A stretch of DNA of 64,000 bases from the NCBI GenBank assembly GCA_025526915.1, contig JAHLKH010000004.1, forward strand, positions 1 through 64,000. The letters run 5' to 3'. Made by a program: the position numbers and the translations under genes. Under the pieces are notes generated by a model, which was not told the origin of the DNA, ran no database searches, and saw nothing but the letters and a program-made list of their open reading frames with translations. This DNA comes from Entophlyctis helioformis. Lineage: Eukaryota > Chytridiomycota > Chytridiomycetes > Chytridiales > Chytriomycetaceae. Below, piece after piece: positions 31,890 to 44,544 of this stretch; the stretch's first letter is position 1, and every line of letters begins with the position of its first letter.

Positions 31890-34116
31890 ATGATGACATC
31901 AAACGATCCGTCGCTGCAGACTGCAACCGCCGTGCTCCAGGCCTACGCGGCCGGCCACGATGTGCGCCGCCACCTGCACGGCCAGGCTCGCGCAGACGCC
32001 GACGGCATGCTGCCCGACGACCAGCCCGACGACCACTCCGAGCACGCCGTCGAGCAGCTGCTGCACAAGTCGCTGCTGGCCTGGCGATTTGCCCTCTCGA
32101 GTAAGCTGCGTCTCGGTCACCATGTGCTCGTGCTGGCCAGGGTCTGACTGCGTCCCCTTGAACGTGCGCCAACGTGCACCGCAGACTCGCAACAGAAGCC
32201 GCTCGACCTTGCTGCCGCGCACGGCCTGACGCCGCAGCTGGCCATCCATGTGCTGTCCGCCGTCTCGGCTCGCCTCGACTCGATCGCCGTCACCCAGGCC
32301 GCTTGCATTCTCATCGACCTGCTGCTGGCTCAGACGCCCTTTGCCGACATCTCAGCGTCGTTTGAGGTACTTGTGTGCATCCGTGCAGTCAATCCATGCA
32401 TGCGCATCTGCCAAGACTCGCCTCTCACCCTGCCACCTGGCCGTCCTTGATCAGGGGCTTCTTCAAGCCGGCTTGACAAGCCACGTTGTCCCTGTCAACA
32501 AGCTCGTTTTGGACATTATCCGCCGTGCTGTCAGCAGCGACGAGGACCTGCGCGCTCTGGTGCGTGTGTCTGCTGCTGCATCGCCTGCCCGTTGGACACC
32601 GCTGACCTACTCTCTCGCATGGAATCCCTTGGACAGCTCGCGTCGTCCGCCATGATCTATCTTGTCAGCGCTATTGCTGCAGACAATGGCGAGATTGCAA
32701 AGACGGTCAGCGACATTCTGTGCCAGATCGCCCGCCGTCCCTGGGCTCTCAGTGACCTGCTCTCGGACAAGCACATCGAGGAGCTTCAGAGTCTTGCTGA
32801 GCAGAATCTGGTTGTGCAGCTACGCGTCTATGAGCTGTTCGCGCACATCTCTCTCTCGTCTCCCGAGGCGTTTGCCCTGGCTGAACGCACAGGCGTCCTC
32901 GCTCCCTTCACGCAGGGCATCTTCACTGCCGACATCTTTGAGTCGCTCAACGTGATCGAAATGCTCATCAAGGTGCGTGGTGGTCATCTGTTGCTGTGGC
33001 CTTGACGTGCTGCGACTCACAACGCGTTCGTGTGGACAGTTTGCCGAGTCGGACATTGGATACGAGTTTCTGGAAAAGATGGGTGTGCTGGACCAGCTCT
33101 TCAAGGTGCTTCAGCGCTCTGTCGACCAGACAGATGTGACGCAGAGATTAGAAGTCTGTGCAGCCATCAAGTTCTGGGGATTCCTCTTGTTCCACCAGCC
33201 GTCCCACGCCGATGAGATTCAGAACAAATTCGATCTGCTTGGAGCGCTCCAGCCGTTCCTGGAAGACTCGCACGAGGATGTCAAGGTGGGCGTTGATGGT
33301 TGACAGTGCGCACTTTATCGGCTGTTGCTCACACTGCCGCACGCTGCGCGGCTTCGTAGGACGTGATCTTGGTGGCTGTTTCCAACTTTGGCAGCACGCT
33401 GGATGGTCTGCGCATCCTGTACAAGCAGCGCATCCTGCTTGACACTGTGCTGGACAAGTACAAGCGCAGCGTTGGAGACGTGCGCGTGTCTGTCTTGCGG
33501 GCCGTCTCGTGCCTCGTCAGTGTCGAGTAAGTCCGTATCCTTCTCACTGGGTACATGTCAAAGGTCTCATTGTTGTGCGTGCAGGTCCCGCGGTCAGCAT
33601 GCTGAAGAGACTGAGCGCATGACGCGGTACATCTACGACCACCTCAATGGCGATCGTGGCCAGAAGGCCATCGTCAAGGACCTCGTGCACAACTCCAAGA
33701 GTAGCATCGAAGAGCTTGCGATAGCTGCCTATGCTGTTCTTGACGGCATCCTGAGCCATGCATGGGGCATGGATGTTCTTGCTGGATCCCTTGATCTGAC
33801 TGATCTGCTCATCGAGAGACAACCCAACGCACTCAAGATCATCAAGGTGTGTCCAGATCGCTGCCTGCCTTCTAGCCTGCCCACCTGCTAGCCTGCCTGC
33901 TAGCCTGCCTGCCCACCTGCCTGCCATCTTTGAGTGCAGATGCTGACGGCATAGTGTTTGCAGGAATGGAAGTTTTCTCTTGTCAAGACAACTCTGGCCA
34001 ATCCTGTTGCATCGAACCGCCTGGGTGGACTGCTGCTGGAAAAGCTGCGTGCCTACTCTGCGCAAGGACCGTACTACGCCGAGGCTCAGCCCCTGGTCGC
34101 CATGGAGTCTGGATAA
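31890..34116 (+). CDS. PSMD5: 26S proteasome base assembly chaperone PSMD5/S5b
   Basis: Eight exons, 31890-32100, 32185-32366, 32455-32559, 32637-32972, 33040-33285, 33360-33526, 33585-33846 and 33964-34116, all in phase, give 553 residues (human 504). It is an all-helical HEAT/ARM-like protein. Family landmarks are the internal repeat region (LSDLLSDKHIEELQSLAEQN, FLEKMGVLDQLFKVL, VKFWGFL-like KFWGFLLFHQP) and the C-terminus EWKFSLVKTTLANP...YSAQGPYYAEAQPLVAMES, where PSMD5 proteins have a matching EWK and QGPY motif. PSMD5 escorts the ATPase ring (Rpt1/Rpt2/Rpn1 module) during 19S assembly. It is convergent with bystin, 163 bp apart. An alternative in-frame ATG lies at 31893. Confidence 0.87.
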
Positions 34117-34279
34117 GACTAAGATGTGCCATGCAACACGCCAACACCGACTGACAAATGAACCACGTGGGCTTGCCTTTCATGAGCATGTATTTATGCA
34201 AGGAGAGAGTGAGGGAGAGAGGACAGGATGGCGTATGGGTAGGTGGCTGAGAGACGGACCGAGAGAGAGAGAGAGCAGC

Positions 34280-36167
34280 CTAAAAGTCCACGCCCATCTC
34301 AACGTCCTCCTGTGCGTCCATCTTGGCCTCGCCTCTGGACACCGAGTTTTGCAGCTCGCGACGGATCTCTGGTGAAATGCCCTCGTGGTACTTGTGCTTG
34401 AGCAGGTCCAGCACAGCTTCCTTCTGCTCTGTCGTCAGATCCTCCTTGTATCTGCACATCCATATGCCGTCCCGCTGTCAGTATAAACGCATCCAATAAC
34501 AATGCGTGCACGAGGGCAGCTACCAGCCAAGCCATAGTCACCTTTGCACAAAGGCAAGAAGAGCCTGGTGCCACAGAACAGGCAGCTGGCGGTGGTCGCT
34601 CTTGAACCGCAGGAAATGGAACACGAGCGCATCGACCGTCTTGAATGGCAACGCGTACTTTTTGTCCAGCAGCACGCGGATGAACAGCGAGTTGGGACCA
34701 GTGTAGTCCATCTCGGCGATCTTGAGGAGCACGGCCGCCGAGTGGATGGCAGGCACGGACACCTTGCTGAGCACCGATCCGACAATGACCGCCTCGCGGA
34801 GTGTGCAGTTGCCCGACTCGCACAGCGGCAGCAGGATGCCCTTGAAAAACGCTCCAGGCTTGTACAGCGCCTTCTTGAGTGCCATGAACAGGTGGTAGTT
34901 GAGCTTCTTGGTCTCGTTAATCTCGTCACGGAACCGCTCGAGGAGGATGAGGTTGAAGAACCGTTGCGCCATCTTCTCCTTGAGGTTGGATGCGAAGATG
35001 CGCGTGGCTTGGTACACGGCCTGCGGTGACCATTCCGCGGGATTGGTAATGTAAATAACTTCTTCCCAGTCTCGAAGGGTTGGGATGATCTTGAAGGGCT
35101 TTGGCAGAGGGCCTGCACGGTAGCGGCTCAGCAGGATGCCGACCCTGTCCATGCAACGTCATCCGTGTGAGTGGATCGCTCATACCGACCGTTGGAACAG
35201 CAGATCAGCGAGCAGCGTACTTTGTGTAGACTTCGACGACCTTGGGGTTGAGCGTCGGCGGCATGGCCTTCTTCTCTGCCTCCTCTGTTGACCATGTTAA
35301 ACAAGAGCGGCAAGAGTGAGCGAGACGGCTTCTGATGCAAGTCGGTGCACCAAACAACCACAGATCTGCACCAGCGTACCCTTGGCGTCTGCTTCGTCCT
35401 TGGCAGCCTGGATCTTGCTCATGATCAGGTCCGAGAGGTTGATCTGCTTCTTGGGCTCCTTGGTCATGAACTTTTCGATAAGCTCCTGGTCGGCAGCATC
35501 GACATCCTGTCGTTGTATGCCAGCACAAACAAACGGTCAGACCCTGCACATCCAACACGGGCCATCCAGCAAACGGCTGCCACGCCCACGCCACTCACGA
35601 GACCGGAAACTCCAAACTCAAACTCCTCGTACTCGGTCAGGTCTTGATCGTTGTTGTCGTCGTCGTCGTCCTCGTCGTTGAATTGCAGGCCGTTGGGGCC
35701 GTACTCGAGCGCATCCTCGTCGTCGTCGTCGTTGTCGCGAGCCTGCCGCCGGCGCTGCTCTCTGATCGCCGCATACTTTCTGGCAACACCGACAGCACAT
35801 TGTCAACAACAAAATGTCAGTCGCTTAAGAAGAAGAGAAGCAAGGGCCAGCCGCAGAAGAAACGAGCAACGGACCCTTGAGGAGCAGCCGGTGCAGATGC
35901 ACTCTCGTCGGCAATCTCGTCCTGCTGCTTGCGCACAAGGTCAAGAATTTTGCGAGACGTCTTGACGTCAACAATCATGCCGGTGTCGCCGTTGGCGTTG
36001 GCGGCGGCAGCGGCCGGCTTGGAGCGGCCAGCGTTGCGCAGCTCGACTGATGCATCCTTTTGCAGCTGCACATGCAGAGGGTCGTGGCGATTGCCCTTTG
36101 CTGACAGCGACGAGGCGGGTTTGGCTGCGGGCCTGCCCTTGGTGCTGAGCGAACCAAGCTTGGGCAT
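34280..36167 (-). CDS. ENP1: Bystin / ENP1, 40S ribosome biogenesis factor
   Basis: Six exons on the minus strand, 36167-35875, 35779-35599, 35506-35380, 35284-35221, 35144-34542 and 34451-34280, give 479 residues. The N-terminal third is basic then strongly acidic ([16 protein letters not shown]...). The C-terminal two thirds is the bystin helical repeat domain with near-invariant family blocks [91 protein letters not shown] and [23 protein letters not shown]1 acts in nuclear and cytoplasmic pre-40S maturation. The start ATG follows an A-run at 36188-36201. Confidence 0.96.
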
Positions 36168-36520
36168 TGTGAATTGACGTTTGGCAGAAACAAAAAAAAA
36201 AAATTGGCGGAACGACCAATTTCGGTCGCGGCGATGCCGTCGGGTCTCGGACCGTTGCCGGTGTCACGGCTCTGTGGAAGTTTATCGCCAGCAAGCCGTA
36301 GGCATTGTGCCTTGCTGTCTGTTGGTTGTGTACTACTAGTCTCGATCGGCTCGGTCTGTGTGTGCTCTTGGAGAATAAAGCCATTCACAAGTGGCAGCGA
36401 TGATGATGTATTGAGCAAGACAGGAGGATTGTGGAGGATTAGAGGATTGTGGAGATTGCCGGCTATTCGAAGGATGCAGAGTGGTGAGGGTGGAGAGGGG
36501 AGTGGGAGAGCTGCGGTCGA

Positions 36521-37379
36521 TCAGCACGCCGCAGGCTTCTTGGCCGCCTTCTTGGCAGCCGCACGCAGTTGCTTGTTGGAGAGTGGGCGTGTCTCTGGGA
36601 CATCCAGGACGGGATACTCGCGGTACCCACTGAAGTTGAGATCGACTCCCGAGTCGCGTCTCGTCACAGCGGCCTTGATGGCAATCGCCTTGGCCTCTGT
36701 TGGTCGAGCAGCATCGGAGCAAGGCGAGCCAGAGTCAGATGGCTGGCACGGCGCAGGATGGCACGGCATGCACAGCACGCAATTGGCATACCCTGCTTGG
36801 CCTTGCGTTTGGCTGTTCGCTCAAGCCTGCGTTTCTCGCTGGTGGATGCCAAGGGGGGCAGTGATGAGGGCGAGTGACAGCGAAGCATGTCGGTGTGCCG
36901 TGTCAATCGTCGCGCTCATCAGAAACGACAGACAGCACAATGCGTGGATCTGCATATCTGCAAGTGCGATCAGCAGCCATGGCAATGGGAGCTGACCTTT
37001 CAGAGAGAAAGCGGACTGACGCGATCCCTTCGAGGGAGACAAGGGCACAGTGCGGTCCTGCACGAGAGAGCGGGTGAGAGAAGATCGGCAAGCAAGGCAG
37101 GCGGATGTCAGTATGGCTGCAAGATGCAAACAGACCGATGTGGGAACAGGGGAGTGTCGCATAGCACAAATACACGCAAGCACACCAACAGAACACCAGC
37201 AATGACTGGAGATCAGGCTGTCACTTACCGTCAGATGTGATCCGAGCATTCGCAACGGCTGCCTTGCCGCTGGCCCAGAACGCGCAGGCTTTTGCTGCGC
37301 TTACGGGAGTCTCGCCTGGCTTGCTGATGCCAGTGAATGGCACGACGTTTGTTTTGGAGAGGCGGAAGTTGCGGGGCAT
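36521..37379 (-). CDS. Small basic protein, unrecognised
   Basis: Four exons on the minus strand, 37379-37229, 37057-36997, 36838-36792 and 36696-36521, give 144 residues; all junctions have GT-AG ends and join in phase. The N-terminus MPRNFRLSKTNVVPFTG is followed by an Ala-rich helix, a very basic helix (EKRRLERTAKRKAKQEAKA) and a tail DLNFSGYREYPVLDVPETRP then NKQLRAAAKKAAKKPAAC. I do not recognise the family. The basic helix could bind nucleic acid or ribosomes, which is only a guess. The gene lies upstream of bystin in the same orientation. Confidence 0.72.
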
Positions 37380-37553
37380 GGTGGCTGTCAAGGAAATGAG
37401 AGTCGAGAGATGTCGCTTGTGATTGCGATTGCAGGGCAAGATCAGAGGAATGACCGCTGCTTTTATACTGCTCGTGTGTGTATCGTGTCGCTTGTCGTGT
37501 CTTGTCAGGCCGTTTGCTGGTGGAGCAGCAGCCATTGTGTGTGCTTGTGTGTC

Positions 37554-37590
<37 letters not shown>

Positions 37591-38329
37591 TGTGTGTGCT
37601 TGTGTGTGCTTGTGTGTGTGCTTGTGTGTGGATGCAGCCAACAGACACAAGCAAACGGAAGGCGTGGCTGCGTGTCCAGAAAGGCGGGTCAGTGCCGCAG
37701 CCGTCTGTTTGCAGGTGCATCAACGGCATCAGCCGATCAGCTGCGCATCTCATGCTCCGATGCCTGTGTGGTCCTGTGGTGCTCGTTTGTGGTGCTCTCG
37801 ATGGCTGCCGTCGTGGCTGGTCGCTGTGGTTGCCACTGGCACACAATCCAACGCGCCAGATCACTCTCGTGCTCACTCGCACCAACAGCAGTCGCAGCAA
37901 CAGCAACCACGCCAAGGGGCAGCCTGTGTGCAGGGGCAGCAGCCACGCCACGGGAAGCAGCAGCAGCAGCAGCATGCCACTTGGCTCTCGTGTGGCTGCC
38001 AGCTGTGCCTCGCAGCTGCCTGCTTCTTCTATGCAGTCCAGCCTCGCTCAGTCTGCTCAGTCTGCTCAACCAGGCTTCGTTCGCTGCTTCAGTCGCTGCT
38101 TCAGTCGCTGTGCAGGGGCTGGCTGGCATGGCTGCATGCACAGGTGGCTGGTCTGTCCATGCAGTCGTGCCAGACCTCCCGTGTGTGTCTCCTCGCCCTC
38201 GCTCATGCAGCAGCGTGCTGTTGCCACGCTGGCAGCCATCGCCAAACGAGCAGTGCCGACCAAACGCAGCCTCAAGCATGCCTGACCGACTGCCCGACTG
38301 GCTGAGCGACCTGGCCCAGATGCATGCTG
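37380..38329. other. Intergenic region with TG repeats
   Basis: Includes a (TG)n tract at about 37554-37587 continued by interrupted tgtgtgct units to 37630, then about 700 bp of GC-rich sequence in which I see no splice-supported coding region. Confidence 0.5.
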
Positions 38330-38832
38330 GCTGACTCTGAGTTGCATCTCACAGACATTGCGCATGCTCCGGCCCGCAGCAACAGCACACAGAGCCGACG
38401 GTCTTGCTGCGTCCATGCTGCCAATGATTGTCTGCGTGAGCACCAGCAGCCCATCCTCGCCATTCAACGGCATCTCAAGCTCGACAGTGCTCGCCCCGTC
38501 TGCATCAGACATCCAAGCAGGCACTTGACACACGGCATGCCAGTCCAGCATGCCCAAACAGCGGCACATTCAATGGATAGCGGCAGATGCGATCCCTGCC
38601 ATGGCTGCATCCCTTCGGCTTGCTCAGATCGGAACGGCATTGTCCAGACAGTTGTGCTCTCAGTGGTGTCTTCTCGCCGAGTGGTTGAGTGCAGTGCGAG
38701 ACATGGTGCTGTGTCGCACTGTTTGACAATGGCATCCAATGAACGACAGATCCCCTTGAAGCTGTCATCTGTGAGTGTGCTCACGGCAAGTTGTCCATCG
38801 ACTGAAGCACGATCCCACTGCCAGCATCGCAT
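38330..38832 (-). CDS. Unidentified gene fragment(s), minus strand
   Basis: Two stretches have protein-like content. From an ATG at 38832 the reverse strand reads about 70 residues including GQLAVSTLTDDSFKGICRS and LDAIVKQCDTAPCLALHS. After a possible acceptor near 38508 it reads STVELEMPLNGEDGLLVL, then TQTIIGSMDAARPSALCAV and a possible donor near 38350. I could not place the joining donor with confidence or recognise the family. Treat as likely exons of one gene with unsolved structure. Confidence 0.35.
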
Positions 38833-39040
38833 GCAGTGTCTTGCATGTGCAGTGTCCGTGACTCATTGAGCAATGCGCTGAGAGCAGTGGTGGCATGCAA
38901 GCCAATCGAGCATTGCACACGAGAGACGCTCAAAGAGAAGCGGATCTAAAGCGAAGAGTGTGTATTGAAGAAGGGGAATGGAAGTGGATGCGTTCAATGG
39001 ATGTCTTGTTCTATGGATTGGTCGCTGTCTGTTCGCAAGA

Positions 39041-40459
39041 TCAACGCGCGGCTGTCTTGGCAGTGGGCTTCGACATGGACACATGCTTGGTGTTCCGTGT
39101 GGCGCTCAACCCGCCAAGACTGCGAGCGTTGCCAGCCGGCTTCCATCCGCGTTCCATGTGCTTGAGGTCTTCACAAGTCGGCTGGATGCGCGGCCGGCTT
39201 GTCTTGCGTGGTGGTGGTGGTGGTGGTGCCGCTGTTGGCTTTGGTGCCTTCCGCGGCGTGTTCGGACCATCGAGTGAGCGGGCATTGCCAAATGGCATCC
39301 AGCCGCGCTCCATCTTCTTAATCTCCTCGCGGCTTGGCTTGATTGTCCGGCTTGCCTTGGCCACAGATCGGCGTGGTTGTGGCAGCGGCGTGCCGACTTC
39401 ACAACCAGGCGAGCCAGTGCCACACTCTGCTGCAGTGTTCAGCGCAGAGTGTGGCTGGCCGACTTGATCACCTGCCTTTGGCGTGCCAGCAGGCGGCTCC
39501 TTCTCTGGTGCTCGGCTGCTGGCTTGCCATCCAGGCGTTGGTGGCTCGACTGCAGCCTTGATAGCTGCCACAGGCGAGCATCCATTGTCAGTCACAAGAT
39601 CTGTCAACCAACAACAAGCACCAGCAAGCCATGAATGCAGAGGAGTGCTGGTGCACATGATCGCAGGCTGGCTGATGCCGCCTTCAAGCAGGATGCGTGG
39701 AGTCACAAGCCGCCAACTTACATGGCGCGCTGTCTCCGATTGTGCGGCTGATCTGGGCACAGTCAGCACTTGCTGTGCCGAGTGCATGCTGTTGGTTGGC
39801 AATGTTGCCTGCAGAGCACCACAAGATCACAGATGTCAATCAGCTCGTGGTTAGATCCAACACATGCACGCCGCACACAACCAGGAAAGGCAGCAGCCAA
39901 TGTGCCAGACCCACCGCTCTTGGCAGCAACCGCAACAGCCGGCATGATCGGCACAGTCTGTGCACCACGGCTGCTGCCTCGAAGGCGAGGGATCCGAGCA
40001 GCCGTCTTGAATCCAGCAAAACGGCGGCTCCATTGCAGGTGCAATGCCAAGCAATGGGCGAGGCTGCTGGCTGACAATGGACAGATCCTGGCGCTCAAAC
40101 ACCTGCCATTCACAGCGCACATGGATGTGAGTTGTCATTGCATCAAGGCATTGAAATGAGCATCAGACAGTCCACCTGCAGCCGCACCCAGCTGGATGGC
40201 ACCACTGCAACCACTTGGAATGAGATGATCTCATTGTGGGCATATCGGCTGCGGTCTGTGATGGCAAGAGTCAGCTGCAATTGAGACACCTGCTGCACTT
40301 TGCAAACACGCGAACCACGCGAGAGAGCATTGGCTGCACAGTCAACCACACTGTCGCCAGACTCACCCAGGAGGGAGCGGATGGCGTCTCTGGAACAACG
40401 GTGAAGCGATGCGGCAAGCATGGCGAGCTTGTCAAAGGGCATCGCGATGTGGAAGGTGG
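39041..40459 (-). CDS. Intron-rich unidentified gene with a duplicated MERGW motif
   Basis: Supported exons on the minus strand are 40459-40367, 40255-40215, one starting at 40102, 39808-39722 and 39564-39041; phases agree where checked. Earlier exons are likely. The 5' part reads FHIAMPFDKLAMLAASLHRC, then DRSRYAHNEIISFQ and VFERQDLSIVSQQPRPLL. The last exon has a Pro-rich region and two copies of a short motif: SREEIKKMERGWMPFGNARS and TCEDLKHMERGWKPAGNARS, 40-some residues apart, and ends SMSKPTAKTAAR. I do not recognise the protein. The segment between the 40102 exon and 39808 is unsolved. Confidence 0.45.
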
Positions 40460-42797
40460 CTGGACATGCATGGCACAGATCGGTCGCGAGTGTCAGATGA
40501 CGGCATGATACAGATGCAGGCGGTCTCAGCACCAGCCTCAAGCCGCACCTTTGACCGTCGTCCCATGGATCGTGGCTTGCTGTGTTGCATTGGAGCAAGC
40601 ACAGCCAGGTTGATGCAGATGCGGCTGGCGTATGGCTGGATCGAGAGCGTCTGAACGACGGCGGTGCTGGTCGGCGGCATGAGCATCGCCATGTCGTCGC
40701 AGGCGGCTGTTGCAGCAGGGATATCGTCCAGGACGAGCATCGGGACGCGAGCGAGGCAGAGGCATGTGTCTGCTGAGCAGTGTTGCATGGCGAGCAAGCG
40801 AGTGTCAGAATCAAGCCATGATGATTGACAGAGTCGCCATCCAGATGGCATGCAGATGACACGCAGATGACACGCAGATGGCAGCAGTATCTGCCCGTCA
40901 GTGCATGGCTGTACTTGCCTTTGCCATCAGCCAAACGTGTCTGGTCAACATGCAATCCGACGAGTCAATGCACGGCGCAGCAGCTGATGCTGGCATGGAT
41001 GCAATGGCTGCAGTCGCCGGCTTGCCAAGACCAGACGGCAAACGCAGCAGCCGGCCGACTGTCAGGCGGGGACGCATGGTGAGGATGAACGCGCCAGTGA
41101 GGAGCTGCAAAGGCAGAGTGAGACGGGCGATGGTGTGAGCAGGCATGCGGCAACAGCAGCAGCATGGTGTGCACACGGCAGACATGCATCCAACACACGC
41201 AGAGCCATGGCGACGTGGTTTGAACCGCAAGTCCATTCATGGAGAACAGCAGCGACATTGCGTTGATGGATGTCTGTGCGAGTTGCCACGACGCGATGAT
41301 GGATTTCTTGTTGTTGGCATTGTTGTTGGGCAGTGAGCGAGTGCGGAACAGGGACACCAGGAAGCCGCGCATCACACGGGAAACGGCACGCCGCGTTGGT
41401 GAATGGCGTTGGGGCAAGGGGCAGCGACGCGTCAGCACGCGACGGGCCATGTCGTTGTTGTTGTTGTTGTTGCAGGAAGGCCAACGCCAACGCCGATGTC
41501 AGGTGCAGAGAGGACAGCAGGCAAGGAGCAGTTGCGGTGAGTATCGAGACGGATGGATGGAGAGACAGGCAGCGCATGCAGACTGGGCGGCAGGTGTCCA
41601 CTGAGCGAACGCCACAATGCAAACGGCAGAGCCAGGCAGAGCCATCCACCAAACGATGCTTGGCATGGACGGCATTGGGCATCCACAAACAGAGACACGA
41701 GCAGTGCTGCTGCTGATGCTCAGCTGGCTGCGAGCAGCATGGCAGCCTGCTCGCCTTCCATGCAGCGCAGATGTACTGCCAGCGACTGCACGCGCCAAGA
41801 CAGCCAGGCAGCCAGATGGCCAGACAACCAGGCATCAAGAACACGCTTTCCCAGCCAACACTCACAAGGAGGGACATTCGAAGCGGCTATGATGGGAAAG
41901 CGCGTCTCAAGGGATCCGACGCCAAAACAGACCAACACGGGATGGGAGTCGGCTGGTTGGAGACCAAGATGGACAGATTCAGATCCATTGGATGCATTCA
42001 TGGAGTGCCATGGCTTGATGAGGCTGTGCTGTTTGTGGCATGCGCAGTGGTGGCCGAGCGTCACAGCATGGGATGCATTGTGGTCGGCAATCAGCAAGAG
42101 TCGGCTTGCTCATCCACACTGTCAACCAGAGCGGCTGGAGGAGCAGACGGCCTGTGGTGTTCAGCCATTGCAGCCTCTGATCCAAACGCAACACTCTCCA
42201 CAGCAGGGCAGGAGGCAGCACTTGTGATCACTGTTGCGGTCTGGACGGCTGTCACGCAGCATGGAAGCACGGGGGTTGGACGCGCACACGGCGGGCTCCT
42301 CGTTCGTGCAGTGTGCAGATACTGCATTGCTGCTGGCACGCCAAGCGACCAATGCTGCAATGCCGAGTTGGTGAACTGCCGAAAACGACGCCGTGCTGCT
42401 TGTCTCGTGCTTGACACATCAGGATGAGCACAGCAAGAACGCAGCGATCACACGGTGCAGCAGAGGCTGGCACGACGGGCTGTTTGTGTTTCTGCTGCTG
42501 TTATTTGAGGCTGCATTGCAGGCATGGGCTGGCGCCACAGACGCTCATTGCCCGCGGCTGATTGCTTCGTCTGGATGCGACTCGATGCATGCAAGCACCA
42601 GCTCGACCAGCGCTTGAACAGCCATCATGCTTGCTGTTCGCATCCAGTGTGCATACTCAGCAGTGTCCAAAACAGAGTGGATTCATTCAATGATGATCGC
42701 TTGTATGTGTGTAAAACAAAAGTGAGCGGCGGGTTAAACAAGGATGTGTGTGTGTGTGTGTGTGTGAGCGGCCGCACGCACGGTGACTGAGAGCAGA
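40460..42797 (-). other. Region with probable further minus-strand exons, unresolved
   Basis: Several reverse-strand stretches look coding: near 40520-40760 (VPMLVLDDIPAATAACDD..., QTLSIQPYASRICINLAVLA), near 40990-41110 after a good acceptor (LLTGAFILTMRPRLTVGRLL), and near 41220-41340 (ASWQLAQTSINAMSLLFSMN). They may be 5' exons of the gene at 39041-40459 or another gene. A GT microsatellite lies at 42744-42766. I could not build a phase-consistent model. Confidence 0.3.
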
Positions 42798-44544
42798 TCA
42801 CCGGCGGATCTTGCGGGCAGGAGCATCTGCAGTATGGTGCATTAAAATGTGATTGTGTGTGGTCAGCAAGCAGCCAGCAACCAGCCAACCAACCAGGCAG
42901 CCATAAACTTACATCTTCTCTTCATGATGATGTCCATGACCTCATCTTGAGGATCTTCCTCAAGGCGATTCATCACAAAACCGATCGACATCAGCCGCGC
43001 TGCCTTGAGCGGCCGGCGTCCGCTGTTTTCGTCGTTGTCGTTGTCGTTGTCGTCCTCACGACGGCGCTTGGCGGCCGGACGAGCCGACTGCATGGCTGTG
43101 GATCAAGGCAAGCGAGAGCAAGCCGTGTGGGTCAGCTCACAAACAGCCGCATCGCGCCGTTCGAAATCTCCTCCCAAGCACAGCAAAACAGCCACAATCC
43201 CACAGGCAGGCAGACGGTCGGGCAGACAGGCAGACAGACCAGCAAACAAACACAGCCGCAGGCAGCATGCGCAAGGCAGACGGCACTCACCGTCATAGCA
43301 GCGGCTCTTGACCATGCTGCGACCCTCGCTGTGGCCGTTGTCGTTGCGGCCGACGATGGCGATTGGCTTGGCGGGCTTGGAAGGAGCAAGCTGAGCACAG
43401 CACCAAAGACAGCCGCAGCAAGCAGCCGGCCGGTCAGCGCTGCAGCTCACAGACAAGGCAATCAGCGCAAGAGGCAAGCAACCCACCTGGTGTGCGATGC
43501 TCTCTGAGAGGCATGCATTGTGCTGGGCGGTCGGCGGGACCATGCCGTTGCATCGGCCGTGCTCGAAAGCGTCGACGGCGTTGCATCGGAGGCGGTTGGG
43601 AACAGCTGCTGTGTCGTTGAAGGATTGTGATGTATTGCAGAGGTGAGTGTCTGGCCAGCCAGGTGGTGTGCCAGCGATGCCGGCGGTCGTATGTGGGGGC
43701 GTGCTGTCCATCACAGCCGCCTGCCGCTGCTGCCGTTGCTGGCACCGCCGCATCAACCGATCCACTCGCTCGCTCGCTTTGGCTTGGACAGGCTTGCTGG
43801 ATCGGCTCGGCTCGGCTCGGAACAACAGCGGCAGCCAAAGGACTGCCAAGCCAAGCCAGCCACGCCAATCCAAGCCGAGCAGCAAGGGGCAGCGCAACAG
43901 CCAGAGACCACAGGAGCGAGTGGAAGCAGTGGGGAGTGGCAGGCAAGCAGGCAAGCATGCCGCACAGTGACGGACGCGGCGTGCCAACCAAGCCTCGCAC
44001 CGCACCGCGTCACGTCAAGGGCAACACACGCCACAAGGCAGGCAGGCAGGCAGGGATGGCGCGAGGAGAGCAAGCAAGGCGGCAAGATCCAGGCATGACA
44101 CTTACCGTTGTTGAGCGGATAGGCGGAAGCGGCCAACTCTGCGCGGGCGGACGCCTGCATGAGCAGCTGGGCCACCGACGGCAGACGCTGGCAGGTGCGG
44201 AAGACGCGTTCGCGCGTGCCACAGGCGTTGATGGGAGCAAGAGGCTGCTTGACATGGACAGGCGGCAGATGCAGCCACGCGAGACGGGCAAGGCAAGCAG
44301 CAACGCATCGCAGAGCAGCAGAAGAGCCGCAAGCCAGCAGTGTCAGCAATGTGCAGCAGCATTGACGGGTCAAGCATATGCTTTGGATGCGTTTGGAGGC
44401 CGCAGCTCCATGGCCAGCCGCCTCGCCACTGCTGGAGCACCAGCGTCGCCCCAGCAACAACAGCAACGGCAACGGCAACAGCAACAGCAAGCAGACTCCG
44501 CACCAACCAAGACGTACCAAGAAGGAAGCGTGCGGGACAGACAT
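42798..44544 (-). CDS. Unidentified nuclear-type protein
   Basis: Six exons on the minus strand join in phase: 44544-44518, 44244-44106, 43608-43487, 43390-43291, 43095-42913 and 42826-42798, giving 199 residues. Donors are GTACGT, GTAAGT, GTGGGT, GTGAGT and GTAAGT. Features are a helical segment RLPSVAQLLMQASARAELAA, a probable nuclear localisation signal PAAKRRRE followed by an Asp/Asn run, then ARLMSIGFVMNRLEEDPQDE, VMDIIMKRR and a basic end YAPARKIRR. The composition of the last 90 residues leaves little doubt it is coding. I do not recognise the family. The first exon (nine codons) is the least certain. Confidence 0.6.

Noticed and set aside
37410..38334. Three overlapping plus-strand frames of about 275-300 codons
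   Set aside because: They consist largely of Cys/Val runs from the TG microsatellite and its flanks and have no splice or domain support.
40236..40508. Plus-strand open frames through the 38-46 kb region
   Set aside because: High GC keeps several frames open. The minus-strand readings here have phase-consistent splice sites and better residue composition.
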